Positions 44,654 to 53,236 of a DNA stretch of 64,000 nt are shown here, piece after piece. The stretch lies in NCBI GenBank assembly GCA_963696645.1, contig CAVOKY010000007.1, positions 1,054,001 to 1,118,000 of the forward strand, in the 5' to 3' direction. The notes beneath the pieces are model-generated. The model did no database searches. It saw only the letters and a list, made by a program, of their open reading frames with translations, and had not been told where the DNA came from. A program made the position numbers and the translations under genes. Source of the DNA: JAMXLO01 sp963696645. Lineage in GTDB: Bacteria; Pseudomonadota; Alphaproteobacteria; Acetobacterales; Acetobacteraceae. Position 1 is the first letter of the stretch; the number at the start of each line of letters is the position of its first letter.

Positions 44654-45379
44654 TTATTGCTGTTCGATGATCCTGGTGAACCTGCCCTCGCCGCGGACCA
44701 CGGCGGCGAAGGCGCCCGGCGCGTGGATGTTGAACACCACGATCGGCAGCGCATTCTCCCGCGCCAGGCTGATCGCGGCCGCATCCATCACGCCGAGGTC
44801 GTTGGCGAGCACGTCGAGATAGGTGAGTTGCTCGTAGCGCCGCGCGTCGGAGACCTTGCGCGGATCGGCTGAATAGACGCCGTCCACCTGGGTGCCCTTG
44901 AACAGCGCGTCGCAGTGCATCTCGGCGGCCCGAAGTGCGGCGGCGGTATCGGTGGTGAAGAACGGATTGCCGGTGCCGGCGGCGAAGATGACCACCCTAC
45001 CCTTCTCCATGTGCCGCTCCGCACGGCGGCGGATGTAGGGCTCGCAGACGGTGGACATCGGGATCGCGGACTGCACGCGGGTTGGGACGCCGGATTTCTC
45101 CAGCGCCGACTGCATGCCGAGCGCGTTCATCACGGTGGCAAGCATGCCCATGTAGTCCGCCTGGGCGCGCTCCATGCCGGCGGCGGCGCCAGAGATGCCA
45201 CGGAAGATGTTACCGCCGCCGATCACGATGCAGACCTGCACGCCCATGGCGACCACATCGCCGACGTCGGTGGCGATGGCACGGACGGTGTCGTTGTCGA
45301 GCCCGTAGTCGCGCCTTCCCATCAGGGCCTCGCCTGACAGCTTCAGCAGGACGCGCTGATAGACCGGCTGGACTGGCAT
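44654..45379 (-). CDS. pyrH: UMP kinase
   Basis: A 241-residue hexameric UMP kinase of the amino-acid-kinase fold. Characteristic stretches are RVLLKLSGEALMG, VCIVIGGGNIFRG, RVVIFAAGTGNPFFTTDTAAALRA and the C-terminal VVFNIHAPGAFAAVVRGE. The ATG 45379 has AAGGA ten bases upstream; a TTG three codons earlier is an alternative. In most relatives it follows tsf closely; here about 3.3 kb of other genes intervene. Confidence 0.96.
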   Translation of the reverse strand: MPVQPVYQRVLLKLSGEALMGRRDYGLDNDTVRAIATDVGDVVAMGVQVCIVIGGGNIFRGISGAAAGMERAQADYMGMLATVMNALGMQSALEKSGVPTRVQSAIPMSTVCEPYIRRRAERHMEKGRVVIFAAGTGNPFFTTDTAAALRAAEMHCDALFKGTQVDGVYSADPRKVSDARRYEQLTYLDVLANDLGVMDAAAISLARENALPIVVFNIHAPGAFAAVVRGEGRFTRIIEQQ

Positions 45380-45570
45380 GCGGAGCAAGTCCTTGAAGTT
45401 CGCCGGCGCACCCTAATGGGAGGGGCCGGAGTGAACAAGGTTGAGAGCAGTTCGCGGGCGACTGCTCCCGCGCTTTACGCCCATATGGGTTGGCCGTACT
45501 GTCCACCGATCGGGAACGGGCGCGAGCGATCGCGGCGCAATGGGCCGATTGCCAACAAGGGAGAGGGATC

Positions 45571-46365
45571 GTGAAACCCAGAAAGGCGGCGCTGCTCGCG
45601 AGGTTGTTCGCAAGCTCGGTCATTGCCTTAGCCGCGGCAGGCAGCTTCATGGCCCACGCCGCCACGCCGCCGAAGCCGGCGATCAGCGAGGAGGCGAGCG
45701 CTGCGCTTGCCAGCATGGGCAAGACACTGCAGGCCACGGCGTTTTCCTTTCAGGCGCACACCATCAGGGTGTACGCGAACGAGAACGGCGAGTTGTTGCA
45801 TATCGCCCACACATTCAAGGTTTTCGTACGACGACCTGACCGGCTGCTGGTCGAAGCGACGGGCGACGACGGACCACGAAAACTGGTTTACGACGGCAAG
45901 ACCGCCATGTTGGTCCTGGACGATGGCAAGAAGTATGCGAGCCTGCCGGTGCCGCCCACGATTGAAGGAATGATGCAGGTGGTCGTGGGCCGTTTCGGCG
46001 TGGACTTTCCGCTCGCAGATTTTCTCACCGATGCGCCCGACAAGGCTTTCCTGACCGGCGTCACCGCCGGCCGGCAGGTCAACATCGTCACGATCGATGG
46101 CGTGCCATGTCGCCACCTGGTGTTTTCGCAGCCACCCGGGATTGAGCTGGAGCTCTGGCTTGAGGACAATGACAAGGCATTGCCCCGTCGGTTGATCGTG
46201 ACGTACCGTTCGCTGCCCGGCGAACCGAATTTCATTGCGGAAATGTCCGACTGGGATTTCACGATTCATCCGTCCGACGCGGACTTCAAGGTCGAGCCGC
46301 CGCAAGGCGCGGAACGACTGCATTTTGGTGCCGCGCTCGGACAATCGACAGGAGCCAGGCAATGA
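45571..46365 (+). CDS. DUF2092-domain exported protein
   Basis: A 264-residue exported protein starting at GTG 45571 behind GGGAGAGGG. A signal peptide (LLARLFASSVIALAAAGSFMAHAA) is followed by a DUF2092 domain, a LolA/LolB-like beta-sheet fold, with FKVFVRRPDRLLVEATGDDG, LVYDGKTAMLVLDD and VDGVPCRHLVFSQPPGIELELWL typical of it. Its role is unknown, but the fold suggests lipid or lipoprotein handling in the periplasm. It overlaps the following glycine-rich gene by four bases (ATGA), so the pair is translationally coupled. Confidence 0.8.
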   Translation: MKPRKAALLARLFASSVIALAAAGSFMAHAATPPKPAISEEASAALASMGKTLQATAFSFQAHTIRVYANENGELLHIAHTFKVFVRRPDRLLVEATGDDGPRKLVYDGKTAMLVLDDGKKYASLPVPPTIEGMMQVVVGRFGVDFPLADFLTDAPDKAFLTGVTAGRQVNIVTIDGVPCRHLVFSQPPGIELELWLEDNDKALPRRLIVTYRSLPGEPNFIAEMSDWDFTIHPSDADFKVEPPQGAERLHFGAALGQSTGARQ

Positions 46366-46841
46366 TCCGCGTTGCCACGTTCGGTCTCACTGCATTGCTG
46401 GCACTGACGATCGCATCGAACGCCTTTGGCTGGGGGGCCGTGAGTGGCCCCCGCGGCGGGGCCGCTTACCGAGGGCCTGCGGGCGGGGCCGCGGTCCGCG
46501 GTCCGAATGGCGGCACTGCGGTGCGCGGCCCGTACGGCGCTGGTGTGGCGCACGGACCGAACGGCGCCGCCGCGGTGCGCGGCCCTTACGGAGGCGCCGC
46601 GGCGCGCGGCCCTGCTGGCGCCGTCGCCGTGCGCCCTGGGTATGGTGGGTATGGTGGCGTGGCGTATGTCGGCGGTTACCGGCCGTGGGTGCGGGCACCG
46701 TATTACGGCGCCGTTGTCGCCGGCGTGACAATCGGCACGCTCATCGCGGTCACTGCGCCACCACCGGCACCATCGCCGGAACTGTGCTGGTATTGGTCCA
46801 GCCCCGCGGAGAACCAGGGTTATTGGGACTATTGTTCCTGA
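46362..46841 (+). CDS. Exported glycine-rich repeat protein
   Basis: A 159-residue protein with a signal peptide (LTALLALTIASNAFGWG) and a mature region of imperfect decapeptide-like repeats, GGAAVRGPNGGTAVRGP and similar, from about residue 28 to 90, then a Tyr/Gly-rich part, a hydrophobic stretch (GAVVAGVTIGTLIAVTA) and a short tail with two Cys (PELCWYWSS, WDYCS). No enzyme motif is seen. The repeats and tyrosines suggest a structural or surface protein; coupling to the DUF2092 gene suggests a joint envelope role. Confidence 0.75.
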   Translation: MIRVATFGLTALLALTIASNAFGWGAVSGPRGGAAYRGPAGGAAVRGPNGGTAVRGPYGAGVAHGPNGAAAVRGPYGGAAARGPAGAVAVRPGYGGYGGVAYVGGYRPWVRAPYYGAVVAGVTIGTLIAVTAPPPAPSPELCWYWSSPAENQGYWDYCS

Positions 46842-46874
46842 CCCGGTCTGAACGAGGCCGGCAGCGCGTCAGCC

Positions 46875-47768
46875 TCAGGCGGCGACCTCTTCAAGCGTCG
46901 AGGCGGCATCCAGCGTTGTCGCGCGGCGCAGATCGCGCGGCTGCGACTCATCGTGCGGCCGGCCGCGATGCATGGTGCAGCGGTTGTCCCAGATCACCAG
47001 GTCGCCAAGCTGCCAGGCGTGGCTGTAGACGAACTGGCGCTGCGTCGCGTGCGCTGTCAGGTCCCATAGCAGCAGGCGGCCGTCGGCAACCGGCCAGCCG
47101 ACGATGTGCGACGCGTGGGCGGAGAGGTACAGCGTCTTGCGCTTCGAGCCTGGATGCAGCCTTACGAGGCGCTGCGGCGACGGCGGGTACTGTTCGCGCT
47201 CGCCTGGCGGGAATTCGGTGAAGCCAATCTGGCCGCGCGACCAGAAGATGTCGTGCTCCACCACCAGCTTGTCGATCGCGGCCTTGGTCGTGTCGGGCAG
47301 CGCGTAGTAGGCGGCACGCATGTCGGCGAATTCCGTCTCACCGTTGCCGAACGGCGAGGGCGGCGGCAGCGCAACGGCGTGCAGCATGCCGAGTACCACA
47401 GGAACCGGCATATACGACGCGTCGGTATGCCACAGTCGGTTCCCGAGGCTGTCCAGGCGGCGACGGTCATCAAGGCGACGGACGTTGTTGTCCTCGTCCA
47501 GATTGGAGATGTCGCCGATCTGCGGGATCGCCAGGCGGCGCCGGCCGGGGCGCGCGGCGGCGCGACCAATCTCCAGCGGGCCGAAGCGTGCCGCGAAGTC
47601 GCGGAGTTGCGCGTCGGTCAGACGCTGGTCGCGGAAGACCACGACGGCGTAGTGGTCAATGGCGGCCCAGATCGCGTCGATCGCAGTGGCATCGATCGGC
47701 TCCGCGAGGTCTATGTTGGTCAGTTCGGCGGCGAAGTTTGGTGTGAGTGGGTGGGTCTCGATGGGCAT
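46875..47768 (-). CDS. TfdA-like 2-oxoglutarate-dependent dioxygenase
   Basis: A 297-residue TauD/TfdA-family enzyme closest in pattern to 2,4-dichlorophenoxyacetate dioxygenases. The facial triad is LWHTDASYMPVP (His and Asp) and DNRCTMHRGRPHD (distal His), and DLRRATTLD supplies the 2-oxoglutarate Arg. The start MPIETHPL is chosen; GTG four codons upstream is possible, and neither has a strong ribosome site. It converges with the glycine-rich gene and lies in the insert between tsf and pyrH. Confidence 0.86.
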   Translation of the reverse strand: MPIETHPLTPNFAAELTNIDLAEPIDATAIDAIWAAIDHYAVVVFRDQRLTDAQLRDFAARFGPLEIGRAAARPGRRRLAIPQIGDISNLDEDNNVRRLDDRRRLDSLGNRLWHTDASYMPVPVVLGMLHAVALPPPSPFGNGETEFADMRAAYYALPDTTKAAIDKLVVEHDIFWSRGQIGFTEFPPGEREQYPPSPQRLVRLHPGSKRKTLYLSAHASHIVGWPVADGRLLLWDLTAHATQRQFVYSHAWQLGDLVIWDNRCTMHRGRPHDESQPRDLRRATTLDAASTLEEVAA

Positions 47769-47857
47769 TAGAGGACTCACTGATCGCTGAACGTTGGCGG
47801 TAAGCCTATGGGTTCAGACAGCCGCGAACAAGCGGCTAGGTCAAGGTGCCGGACAGC

Positions 47858-48124
47858 TCATCTGATGCGGTCATAAAGATCATGAGGCCCAATGCGGTGC
47901 ATCTCAAACAGATCAGGCTCCACAGTTGCTCGCAGAATAATTCGATCGCCTCGGCTAAATCGGATCGAATACAGCCGGCCGTGCCCGCGAAGCTTCTCGA
48001 AATGGAGACTTGGGTGCCTGGGGTCCAAGACGAAGAGACGCAACGCTCGTTGAACCCGATCGCGTTGGGTGGCATCGAGCGCCCTCAGCTCCTTCTCGAA
48101 GTGGGCGCCAGCGCGGAGCCGCAT
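47858..48124 (-). CDS. RelE/ParE-superfamily toxin-like protein
   Basis: An 88-residue protein with the RelE/ParE layout: an N-terminal helical hairpin (FEKELRALDATQRDRVQRALRLF), then FEKLRGHGRLYSIRFSRGDR and a C-terminal strand with EMHRIGPHDLYDR. RelE-type toxins cut mRNA on the ribosome. The Arg-rich beta strands are conserved, but catalytic residues cannot be assigned safely. The ATG overlaps the stop of an upstream 177-residue gene by one base (TAATG), the arrangement typical of toxin-antitoxin pairs. Confidence 0.72.
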   Translation of the reverse strand: MRLRAGAHFEKELRALDATQRDRVQRALRLFVLDPRHPSLHFEKLRGHGRLYSIRFSRGDRIILRATVEPDLFEMHRIGPHDLYDRIR

Positions 48125-48657
48125 TATCCGGCGGGTGGCAAGGACCGAAAGTAAGCATCGACATCGGACGCATTCACAAGAACTGGACCATCCGCATCCG
48201 GCGCCCCCTCGGCTTGACGCGCCATGATGTCCCAACGCACATCGCGCAGAAATCTCAGATAGGGGCGATACCAACTCTCCGCAGCGCCGGTGATTTGTCG
48301 AACCAACGGGTATATTGCAGGCCGGAGATGGCGGGCCCTGGATTCCAGTTTGCGACACAGTCGCGCCGTCTGGTCCCACGCTTCCCGCAACACCTGCTCG
48401 TGCCGCAACAATTGTTCGACAGCCAGATCGATTTCCGCGTCGCTGGACCTTGCGACGATCCCCGGGAGAATATGCGCCATACGACGGTGCTCCGTCAGAT
48501 CATGCTCGATCCGACGAACATGTGCACGCATAGTGACAGCGATGCGGCGTAACTCCACAACATTGTCGGTCAAGGCCGTGTCGGCAAGCGAGTTCGACAC
48601 CGCCTGCATATCGCGAAAGTCTGGCCTCTGAGTGGTCGAGAAACCCATCATTGCCAT
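48124..48657 (-). CDS. Uncharacterised partner of the RelE-like toxin gene
   Basis: A 177-residue, mostly helical, charged protein that I cannot place in a family. It is rich in Arg, Ala and Glu with a likely coiled coil in the first half (VVELRRIAVTMRAHVRRIEHDLTEH). No helix-turn-helix, ribbon-helix-helix or AbrB motif could be seen, and at 177 residues it is about twice the size of usual antitoxins. It ends one base inside the toxin start, so the two are co-translated. The start (48657, or 48651/48648) is uncertain. It lies 17 bases after the tsf stop codon. Confidence 0.6.
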   Translation of the reverse strand: MAMMGFSTTQRPDFRDMQAVSNSLADTALTDNVVELRRIAVTMRAHVRRIEHDLTEHRRMAHILPGIVARSSDAEIDLAVEQLLRHEQVLREAWDQTARLCRKLESRARHLRPAIYPLVRQITGAAESWYRPYLRFLRDVRWDIMARQAEGAPDADGPVLVNASDVDAYFRSLPPAG

Positions 48658-48674
48658 CGCCCCGCAATTGGCCG

Positions 48675-49587
48675 CTACACCCCCGCGGTCGCCGCTACCT
48701 CGGAGGCGAAATCAGGGCCCTGCGGTTTGTCGATGCCTTCGCCCAACTTGAAGCGGGCGAAGCCGGCGAGCTTCACGCCGGCCTTGGCCAGCACCGCCTT
48801 CACGCGGCTTTCGCCGTCATGCACCCAGACCTGCTCGAGCAGCACGACCTCCTCGTAGAACTTGCGGATGCGGCCTTCGACCATCTTCTCGATGATGTTG
48901 TCAGGACGGCCGGACGCTCGGGCCTGCTCGATCAGGACCGACTTCTCGCGCTCCAGCGCGGCGGGATCGACGCCGTCGATGTCGATCGCCTCGGGGCTGG
49001 CTGGCGGCGATGTGCATGCCGACCTGGCGGCCAAGCGTCTCGAGCGCCGCCATCTCGCCGGTGCCCTCGATGGCGACCAGCACGCCGATCTTGCCCAGGC
49101 CGGGCCGCAGCGTGTTGTGCACGTAGGTCGCGACCACGCCGTTGCCGACGCTCAGCACGCGGGCGCGGCGCAGGTTCATGTTCTCGCCGATGGTGGCGAC
49201 GAGCTGGGTCAGTTCTTCCGCCACGGTGCGGCCGGTGCCGGGGAATGGCGCCGCCTTGATCGCGTCGAGGTCCTCGCCGACGGTCAGCGCGATCTTCGCC
49301 ACCGCCTCGACGAAGGCCTGGAAGGTCTCGTTGCGGGCGACGAAGTCGGTCTCGGCGTTGACCTCGACCATGGCAGCGCGGCCAGGCGCGGAGACCACGC
49401 CGACCAGGCCCTCGGCGGCGACGCGGCCGGATTTCTTCGCGGCGGCGGCCAGGCCCTTCGTGCGCAGCCAGTCCACCGCGGCTTCGATATCGCCGGCGGT
49501 CTCGGTCAGCGCCTGCTTGCAGTCCATCATGCCTGCGCCGGTCTTCTCGCGCAGGTCCTTCACCAGGGCGGCGGTGATGTCAGGCAT
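48675..49587 (-). CDS. tsf: Translation elongation factor Ts, interrupted by a 4-base frameshift
   Basis: EF-Ts, the nucleotide exchange factor of EF-Tu. The N-terminal UBA-like part (ALVKDLREKTGAGMMDCKQAL) and dimerisation core (AMVEVNAETDFVARNETF, GVLVAIEGTG) are intact to about residue 194 (GRQVGMHIAAS). A tandem AGCC duplication at about 48995-49004 then shifts the frame, and the rest (SPEAIDIDGVDP to KFYEEVVLLEQVWVHDG) continues in another frame to a normal end. As tsf is essential and single copy, a sequence error is more likely than a real break. It follows rpsB by 13 bases. Confidence 0.92.
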
Positions 49588-49600
49588 CTGTTCGTCTCCG

Positions 49601-50385
49601 TCAGGCGTTGGCGTGTTCGGCGGGGACCTCGACATCCGGCATGGCTTCCGGCGGCAGGTTCTCGACCGCGCCGAGATCCTGACCCGAGGCCGCCATCTCG
49701 GCACTGATGCCGTCCAGCACCGCACCCGAAACCAGGTCGCAGTACAGCGTGATGGCGCGGATCGCATCGTCGTTGCCGGGCACCGGGTAGGTCACGCCGG
49801 TCGGGTCGGAGTTGCTGTCGAGGATCGCCACCACCGGGATGTGCAGCTTGTTGGCCTCCTCGACCGCAAGCTTCTCCTTGTTGGTGTCGATGATGAACAG
49901 GATGTCGGGCAGGCCGCCCATCTCCTTGATGCCGCCGAGCGCGCGTTCGAGCTTCTCCTGGTCGCGGGTGATCTCGAGCACTTCCTTCTTGGTGAGGCCC
50001 TCGATGTTGCCGCCCAGCATTTCCTCGATCTGGCGCAGCCGCTTGATCGAGCCGGTGATGGTCTTCCAGTTGGTCAGCGTGCCGCCGAGCCAGCGGTGGT
50101 TGACGTAGGTACCTGGCCGCAGCGCTTGGCAGCATCGGCGACGTATTCGGCGGCGGCGCGCTTGGTGCCGACCAGCAGGACGCGGCCGCCGGCGGCGGTG
50201 GTGTCACGGACGGCGCGCAGCGCGCGGTCCAGCAGCGGGACGGTCTGCTGCAGGTCGATGATGTGCACCTGGTTGCGCACGCCATACAGGTACGGCCCCA
50301 TGCTGGGGTTCCAGCGGCGGGTGTGGTGGCCGAAATGGACGCCGGCTTCGAGAAGCTGGCGCAGGGTGAATTCGGGCATCGCCAT
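49601..50385 (-). CDS. rpsB: 30S ribosomal protein S2, interrupted by a 2-base frameshift
   Basis: Ribosomal protein uS2. The first 90 residues (MPEFTLRQLLEAGVHFGHHTRRWNP to ADAAKRCGQ) are intact; at about 50106-50114 two extra bases turn the expected YYVNHRWLGGTLTNW into another frame, after which the remainder (MLGGNIEGLTKKE to the acidic tail with VEVPAEHANA) is normal. Full length without loss would be about 260 residues. Being essential, the gene is almost surely intact in the cell. AAGGAC precedes the ATG 50385. Confidence 0.93.
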
Positions 50386-50802
50386 GGGGGCGGGTCCTTT
50401 CGAGCGTCCGGTTGTGCCTCCGCAGGGGTTGTCTTGCGACACCGGACCTGGCGAGCCAGGAAAGGCGCCCCGCGTGTGAATTACCGGCGGTGGGCCGCCG
50501 GCGAGCGGGATATGGCCGGTTTGCGGGGTTTTCGCAAGAAGCGAGGTGGAGAGCGGGGCTCCGCCAAGGGCATTGGCCGCAGAACCCATTGGCTTGGCAA
50601 GGTTGCGGCGGTGTCTCTGCGGCGTCTCATTGTGTCGTTATTGGGGCCGGCGCGATCAATCACGAGCTTCCGAGGGGTGCTTTTCACGTCGCATGGGGTC
50701 TCGCCTGGCCGCATTGGACGGCCGCGACGTTCGGCCCCGTGGAGCGGCTCGATCGACGTTTGCTGGCGGCGCCTGGTCCGCCCGAGCATCGGACACTGAC
50801 CA
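50386..50802. promoter_or_regulatory. rpsB upstream leader region
   Basis: About 417 bases between the end of the ABM gene and rpsB. It contains a short perfect palindrome, CCTGGCGAGCCAGG (50447-50460), some 60 bases before rpsB, which could form a leader hairpin; S2 often controls its own operon through such a leader. The rest shows no gene that I can support. Confidence 0.4.
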
Positions 50803-51177
50803 CTATGTTCGGGCAGCCGCGCGGTTGAGGATCTCGTCCGGCGTCGACGAGACAACTTTGACGTATTTGGGAATGAACCGGCCGCCCTCGATCAGCTTGA
50901 TGAACTCGGGCTTTAGCTCGTTCGCAAGGATCTTGCGGATGCGGGCGTGCTCCTCGATGTCCGCCCACTCCGCGATGAGAAAGAAACGCGAGGGGTCCTC
51001 GGTGTCGCGGCAAAGCACGCCGTCCTTCACCTGGGCGGCTGATTTGTGCATCGGATTGCCGTCCGAATAATCGAACTCCTCGAACAGGCGGATGAATTCA
51101 TCTTCCCGGCCGGGGGTTACCCGGAAGTCGTAGATGTGGAGATAGTTGCCGGAGGTAGCCAATGGTTCCTGAGCCAT
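50803..51177 (-). CDS. Antibiotic biosynthesis monooxygenase (ABM)-domain protein
   Basis: A 124-residue protein with one ABM dimeric ferredoxin-like fold: NYLHIYDFRVTPGREDEFIRLF at the start, then FFLIAEWADIEEHARIR. Members are cofactor-free monooxygenases, haem oxygenases or regulators acting on quinone-like compounds. The start MAQEPLAT is preferred. It is divergent from the Rieske oxygenase operon across a region with a large palindrome and may take part in the same aromatic pathway. Confidence 0.78.
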   Translation of the reverse strand: MAQEPLATSGNYLHIYDFRVTPGREDEFIRLFEEFDYSDGNPMHKSAAQVKDGVLCRDTEDPSRFFLIAEWADIEEHARIRKILANELKPEFIKLIEGGRFIPKYVKVVSSTPDEILNRAAART

Positions 51178-51269
51178 CGTGATGTCCGCCTGTTCGCCTG
51201 GATGCGGGACGCTAGGATTGCGGCCGGAGGCGTGCAAGAGGTGCAGCGAGGGGGCCGGTGGGACGCAGG

Positions 51270-51412
51270 GCGTTTCTCACGGAGGTCACCGAGATTCAAA
51301 GCCATGGAGGGCCACGGAGAAAGCAAGCAGAATGGCGCCTCGCGCGAAGCGCTTTGATGAATCTCTGCGGTCCTCTGTGGCTTTAAATCTCCGTGACCTC
51401 TGTGAGAAACGC
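51270..51412. repeat. Large inverted repeat in the ABM/Rieske intergenic region
   Basis: Left arm 51270-51319 and right arm 51363-51412 are reverse complements over 50 bases with a handful of mismatches; both ends read GCGTTTCTCAC. The 43-base centre is unrelated. Such CGGAGG-rich palindromes are a dispersed intergenic family in proteobacteria. It sits where promoter elements of the Rieske operon would be expected. Confidence 0.88.
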
Positions 51413-51470
51413 TTGCGCGTTGCAGGCCACCTGGATCGGCTGCATGCTGACGTCCCCGAGAAGGTGAACG

Positions 51471-52739
51471 ATGGATATTTCGGCCGAACTGCAGCGCAAC
51501 GATATCGCGCCCCGCCACTATGTGTGGCCGGATGACGACTGCAACCACGTTCCTGACTGGGTCTACACCGACCAGTGGGTGTACGAACGCGAGGTGGCGC
51601 GCATCTTCCATAGTCGCACCTGGAACTACGTCGCGCTGGAAGCGGAAATCCCCAACCCGGGCGACTTCATCCGCAGCAACGTCGGACCGACACCGGTCGT
51701 CATTGCGCGCGGCAATGACGGCTCGATCGCGGTGTTCGAGAACCGTTGCTCGCACCGCGCAGCGGAGTTCTGCCGCGAGCTGACCGGCCATGTGACGGCC
51801 TTTGTCTGCCCCTATCATCAATGGACCTACGACCTGACGGGAAAGCTGCAAGCGGTGCCGTTCCGTCGTGGCGTGGCCGGTAAAGGCGGCATGGCGCAGG
51901 ACTTCAACATTGCGGAGCACAATGCGCGCAGCCTGACAGTGACGACGCATCGTGGCGTGGTGTTCGCCAGCTATGCGACAGACATGGAGAGCGTGCAGGC
52001 GTATCTGGGACCGGACGTGCTGCGCGAGTTCGAGGCGACGTTCGATGGCCGGAAACTGACGGTGCTCGGGCATTATCGTCACAGCCTGCCGGGAAACTGG
52101 AAACTCTATCATGAGAACCTGAAGGACCCGTACCACGCCACGCTGCTGCATACGTTCCTGGTGACGTTCGGGCTGCTGGTGGCCGGCAACAAATCCCTGA
52201 TGCTGTCGGACCCGAGCGGGCGTCATGGCGTGATGTGCAGCGCCAAGAGCGACGCCAGCAAAATATCGGCCGAGAGCAAGGCGGAGATGCGCGCCTACAA
52301 GGAAGGCATGCGACTGGCTGATCCGCGCATGATGGAGTTTGTCGAAGAGTTCGACAGCCCATGGTCGGTCACCATGGCGACGATCTGGCCCAACCTGATC
52401 GTGCAGCGCGAGATGAACACGCTCGGCATTCGCCAGTTGGTGCCCACGGGTCCGAACGAGTTCGTGATGAAGTGGACGATGTTCGGGTTCGAAGGCGACA
52501 GCGAGGAGATGACCCGTCATCGGCTGCGCCAGGGCAACCTGATGGGACCAGCAGGGTTCCTGGGTCTTGAGGACAACGAGGCCATCAAGTTCGTGCAGGA
52601 CGGCATGCTTCGCGTGCCCGGTGGCCGGCATCTGGTGGCGCTGGACCCGGCGACGCCGTTCGGCACCTCGGACACGCTGATCTCGGAAGCCGCAATCCGC
52701 GGCATGTACCGCCACTGGCGGCAGGTCATGGCGTTGTGA
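51471..52739 (+). CDS. Rieske ring-hydroxylating oxygenase, alpha subunit
   Basis: A 422-residue alpha subunit of an aromatic-ring dioxygenase. The Rieske [2Fe-2S] ligands are Cys93-x-His95 (ENRCSHRAAEF) and Cys113-x2-His116 (VCPYHQW). The C-terminal catalytic domain has the bridging Asp region and mononuclear iron site in NLKDPYHATLLHTF. The adjacent beta subunit confirms an alpha/beta oxygenase. No ferredoxin or reductase gene is present in the window, so electrons must come from a component encoded elsewhere. First gene of a five-gene plus-strand operon. Confidence 0.93.
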   Translation: MDISAELQRNDIAPRHYVWPDDDCNHVPDWVYTDQWVYEREVARIFHSRTWNYVALEAEIPNPGDFIRSNVGPTPVVIARGNDGSIAVFENRCSHRAAEFCRELTGHVTAFVCPYHQWTYDLTGKLQAVPFRRGVAGKGGMAQDFNIAEHNARSLTVTTHRGVVFASYATDMESVQAYLGPDVLREFEATFDGRKLTVLGHYRHSLPGNWKLYHENLKDPYHATLLHTFLVTFGLLVAGNKSLMLSDPSGRHGVMCSAKSDASKISAESKAEMRAYKEGMRLADPRMMEFVEEFDSPWSVTMATIWPNLIVQREMNTLGIRQLVPTGPNEFVMKWTMFGFEGDSEEMTRHRLRQGNLMGPAGFLGLEDNEAIKFVQDGMLRVPGGRHLVALDPATPFGTSDTLISEAAIRGMYRHWRQVMAL

Positions 52740-53236
52740 GCCGCATGCAGGACCCTCGGCTTGAAGCATTGCTGTTGCGCGCGGAGATCGAGGCGTTCAA
52801 CGCCGAATACGGCGCGTTGCTGGATCGTCAGGATCTGACTGGCTGGACAAAGTGTTTCAGCGAGGATGCATTCTACGTGGTGATCAGCCGCGAGAATTTT
52901 GAGCGCAATCACCCGGTTGGCCTGATCTATTGCGAAGGCCGGGCGATGATCGAGGATCGCGCTTTCGCCCTGCTGAAGACCGCGATGTTCGGGCCGCGAT
53001 ATTTGCGCCATTTGATCTCCAACCTCAGCGTCACACCGCAGCCGGATGGTCGCGTGCAGGCGCGGGCGAACTTCGTGGTGTTCGAAGTGCTGACGGATCG
53101 GCCCGAGGCTCGGGTGCTGCAGGTGGGCGAATATCGCGACGTCTTTGTTCGCCAGGGTGAGGCGCTGAAGTTGGAGGAGCGACGCTGCGTTTATGACAAT
53201 CTGCTGATACCCACCGCGCTTTGCATGCCTGTCTGA
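52736..53236 (+). CDS. Rieske ring-hydroxylating oxygenase, beta subunit
   Basis: A 166-residue beta subunit with the SnoaL-like/NTF2-like fold (EIEAFNAEYGALLDRQDLTGWTKCFSEDAFY at the start, RHLISNLSVTPQPDGRVQARANF in the middle). It packs under the alpha subunits in the hexamer. The GTG start overlaps the alpha-subunit stop by four bases (GTGA), so the two are coupled. Its own stop overlaps the next start. Confidence 0.9.
   Translation: MSRMQDPRLEALLLRAEIEAFNAEYGALLDRQDLTGWTKCFSEDAFYVVISRENFERNHPVGLIYCEGRAMIEDRAFALLKTAMFGPRYLRHLISNLSVTPQPDGRVQARANFVVFEVLTDRPEARVLQVGEYRDVFVRQGEALKLEERRCVYDNLLIPTALCMPV

Noticed and set aside
46440..46640. CRISPR or tandem DNA repeat
   Set aside because: The periodicity comes from glycine-rich protein repeats and is imperfect at DNA level; no spacer structure.
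48124..48657. Classical antitoxin with DNA-binding domain
   Set aside because: No helix-turn-helix, ribbon-helix-helix or AbrB pattern could be found; described only as an unknown partner.
50412..50802. Small plus-strand gene upstream of the ABM gene's end
   Set aside because: The translation is Arg-rich shadow sequence and overlaps the rpsB leader.
51117..52769. Minus-strand open frame of 550 codons
   Set aside because: Antisense of the Rieske alpha subunit and intergenic palindrome; composition is His/Arg-rich shadow.
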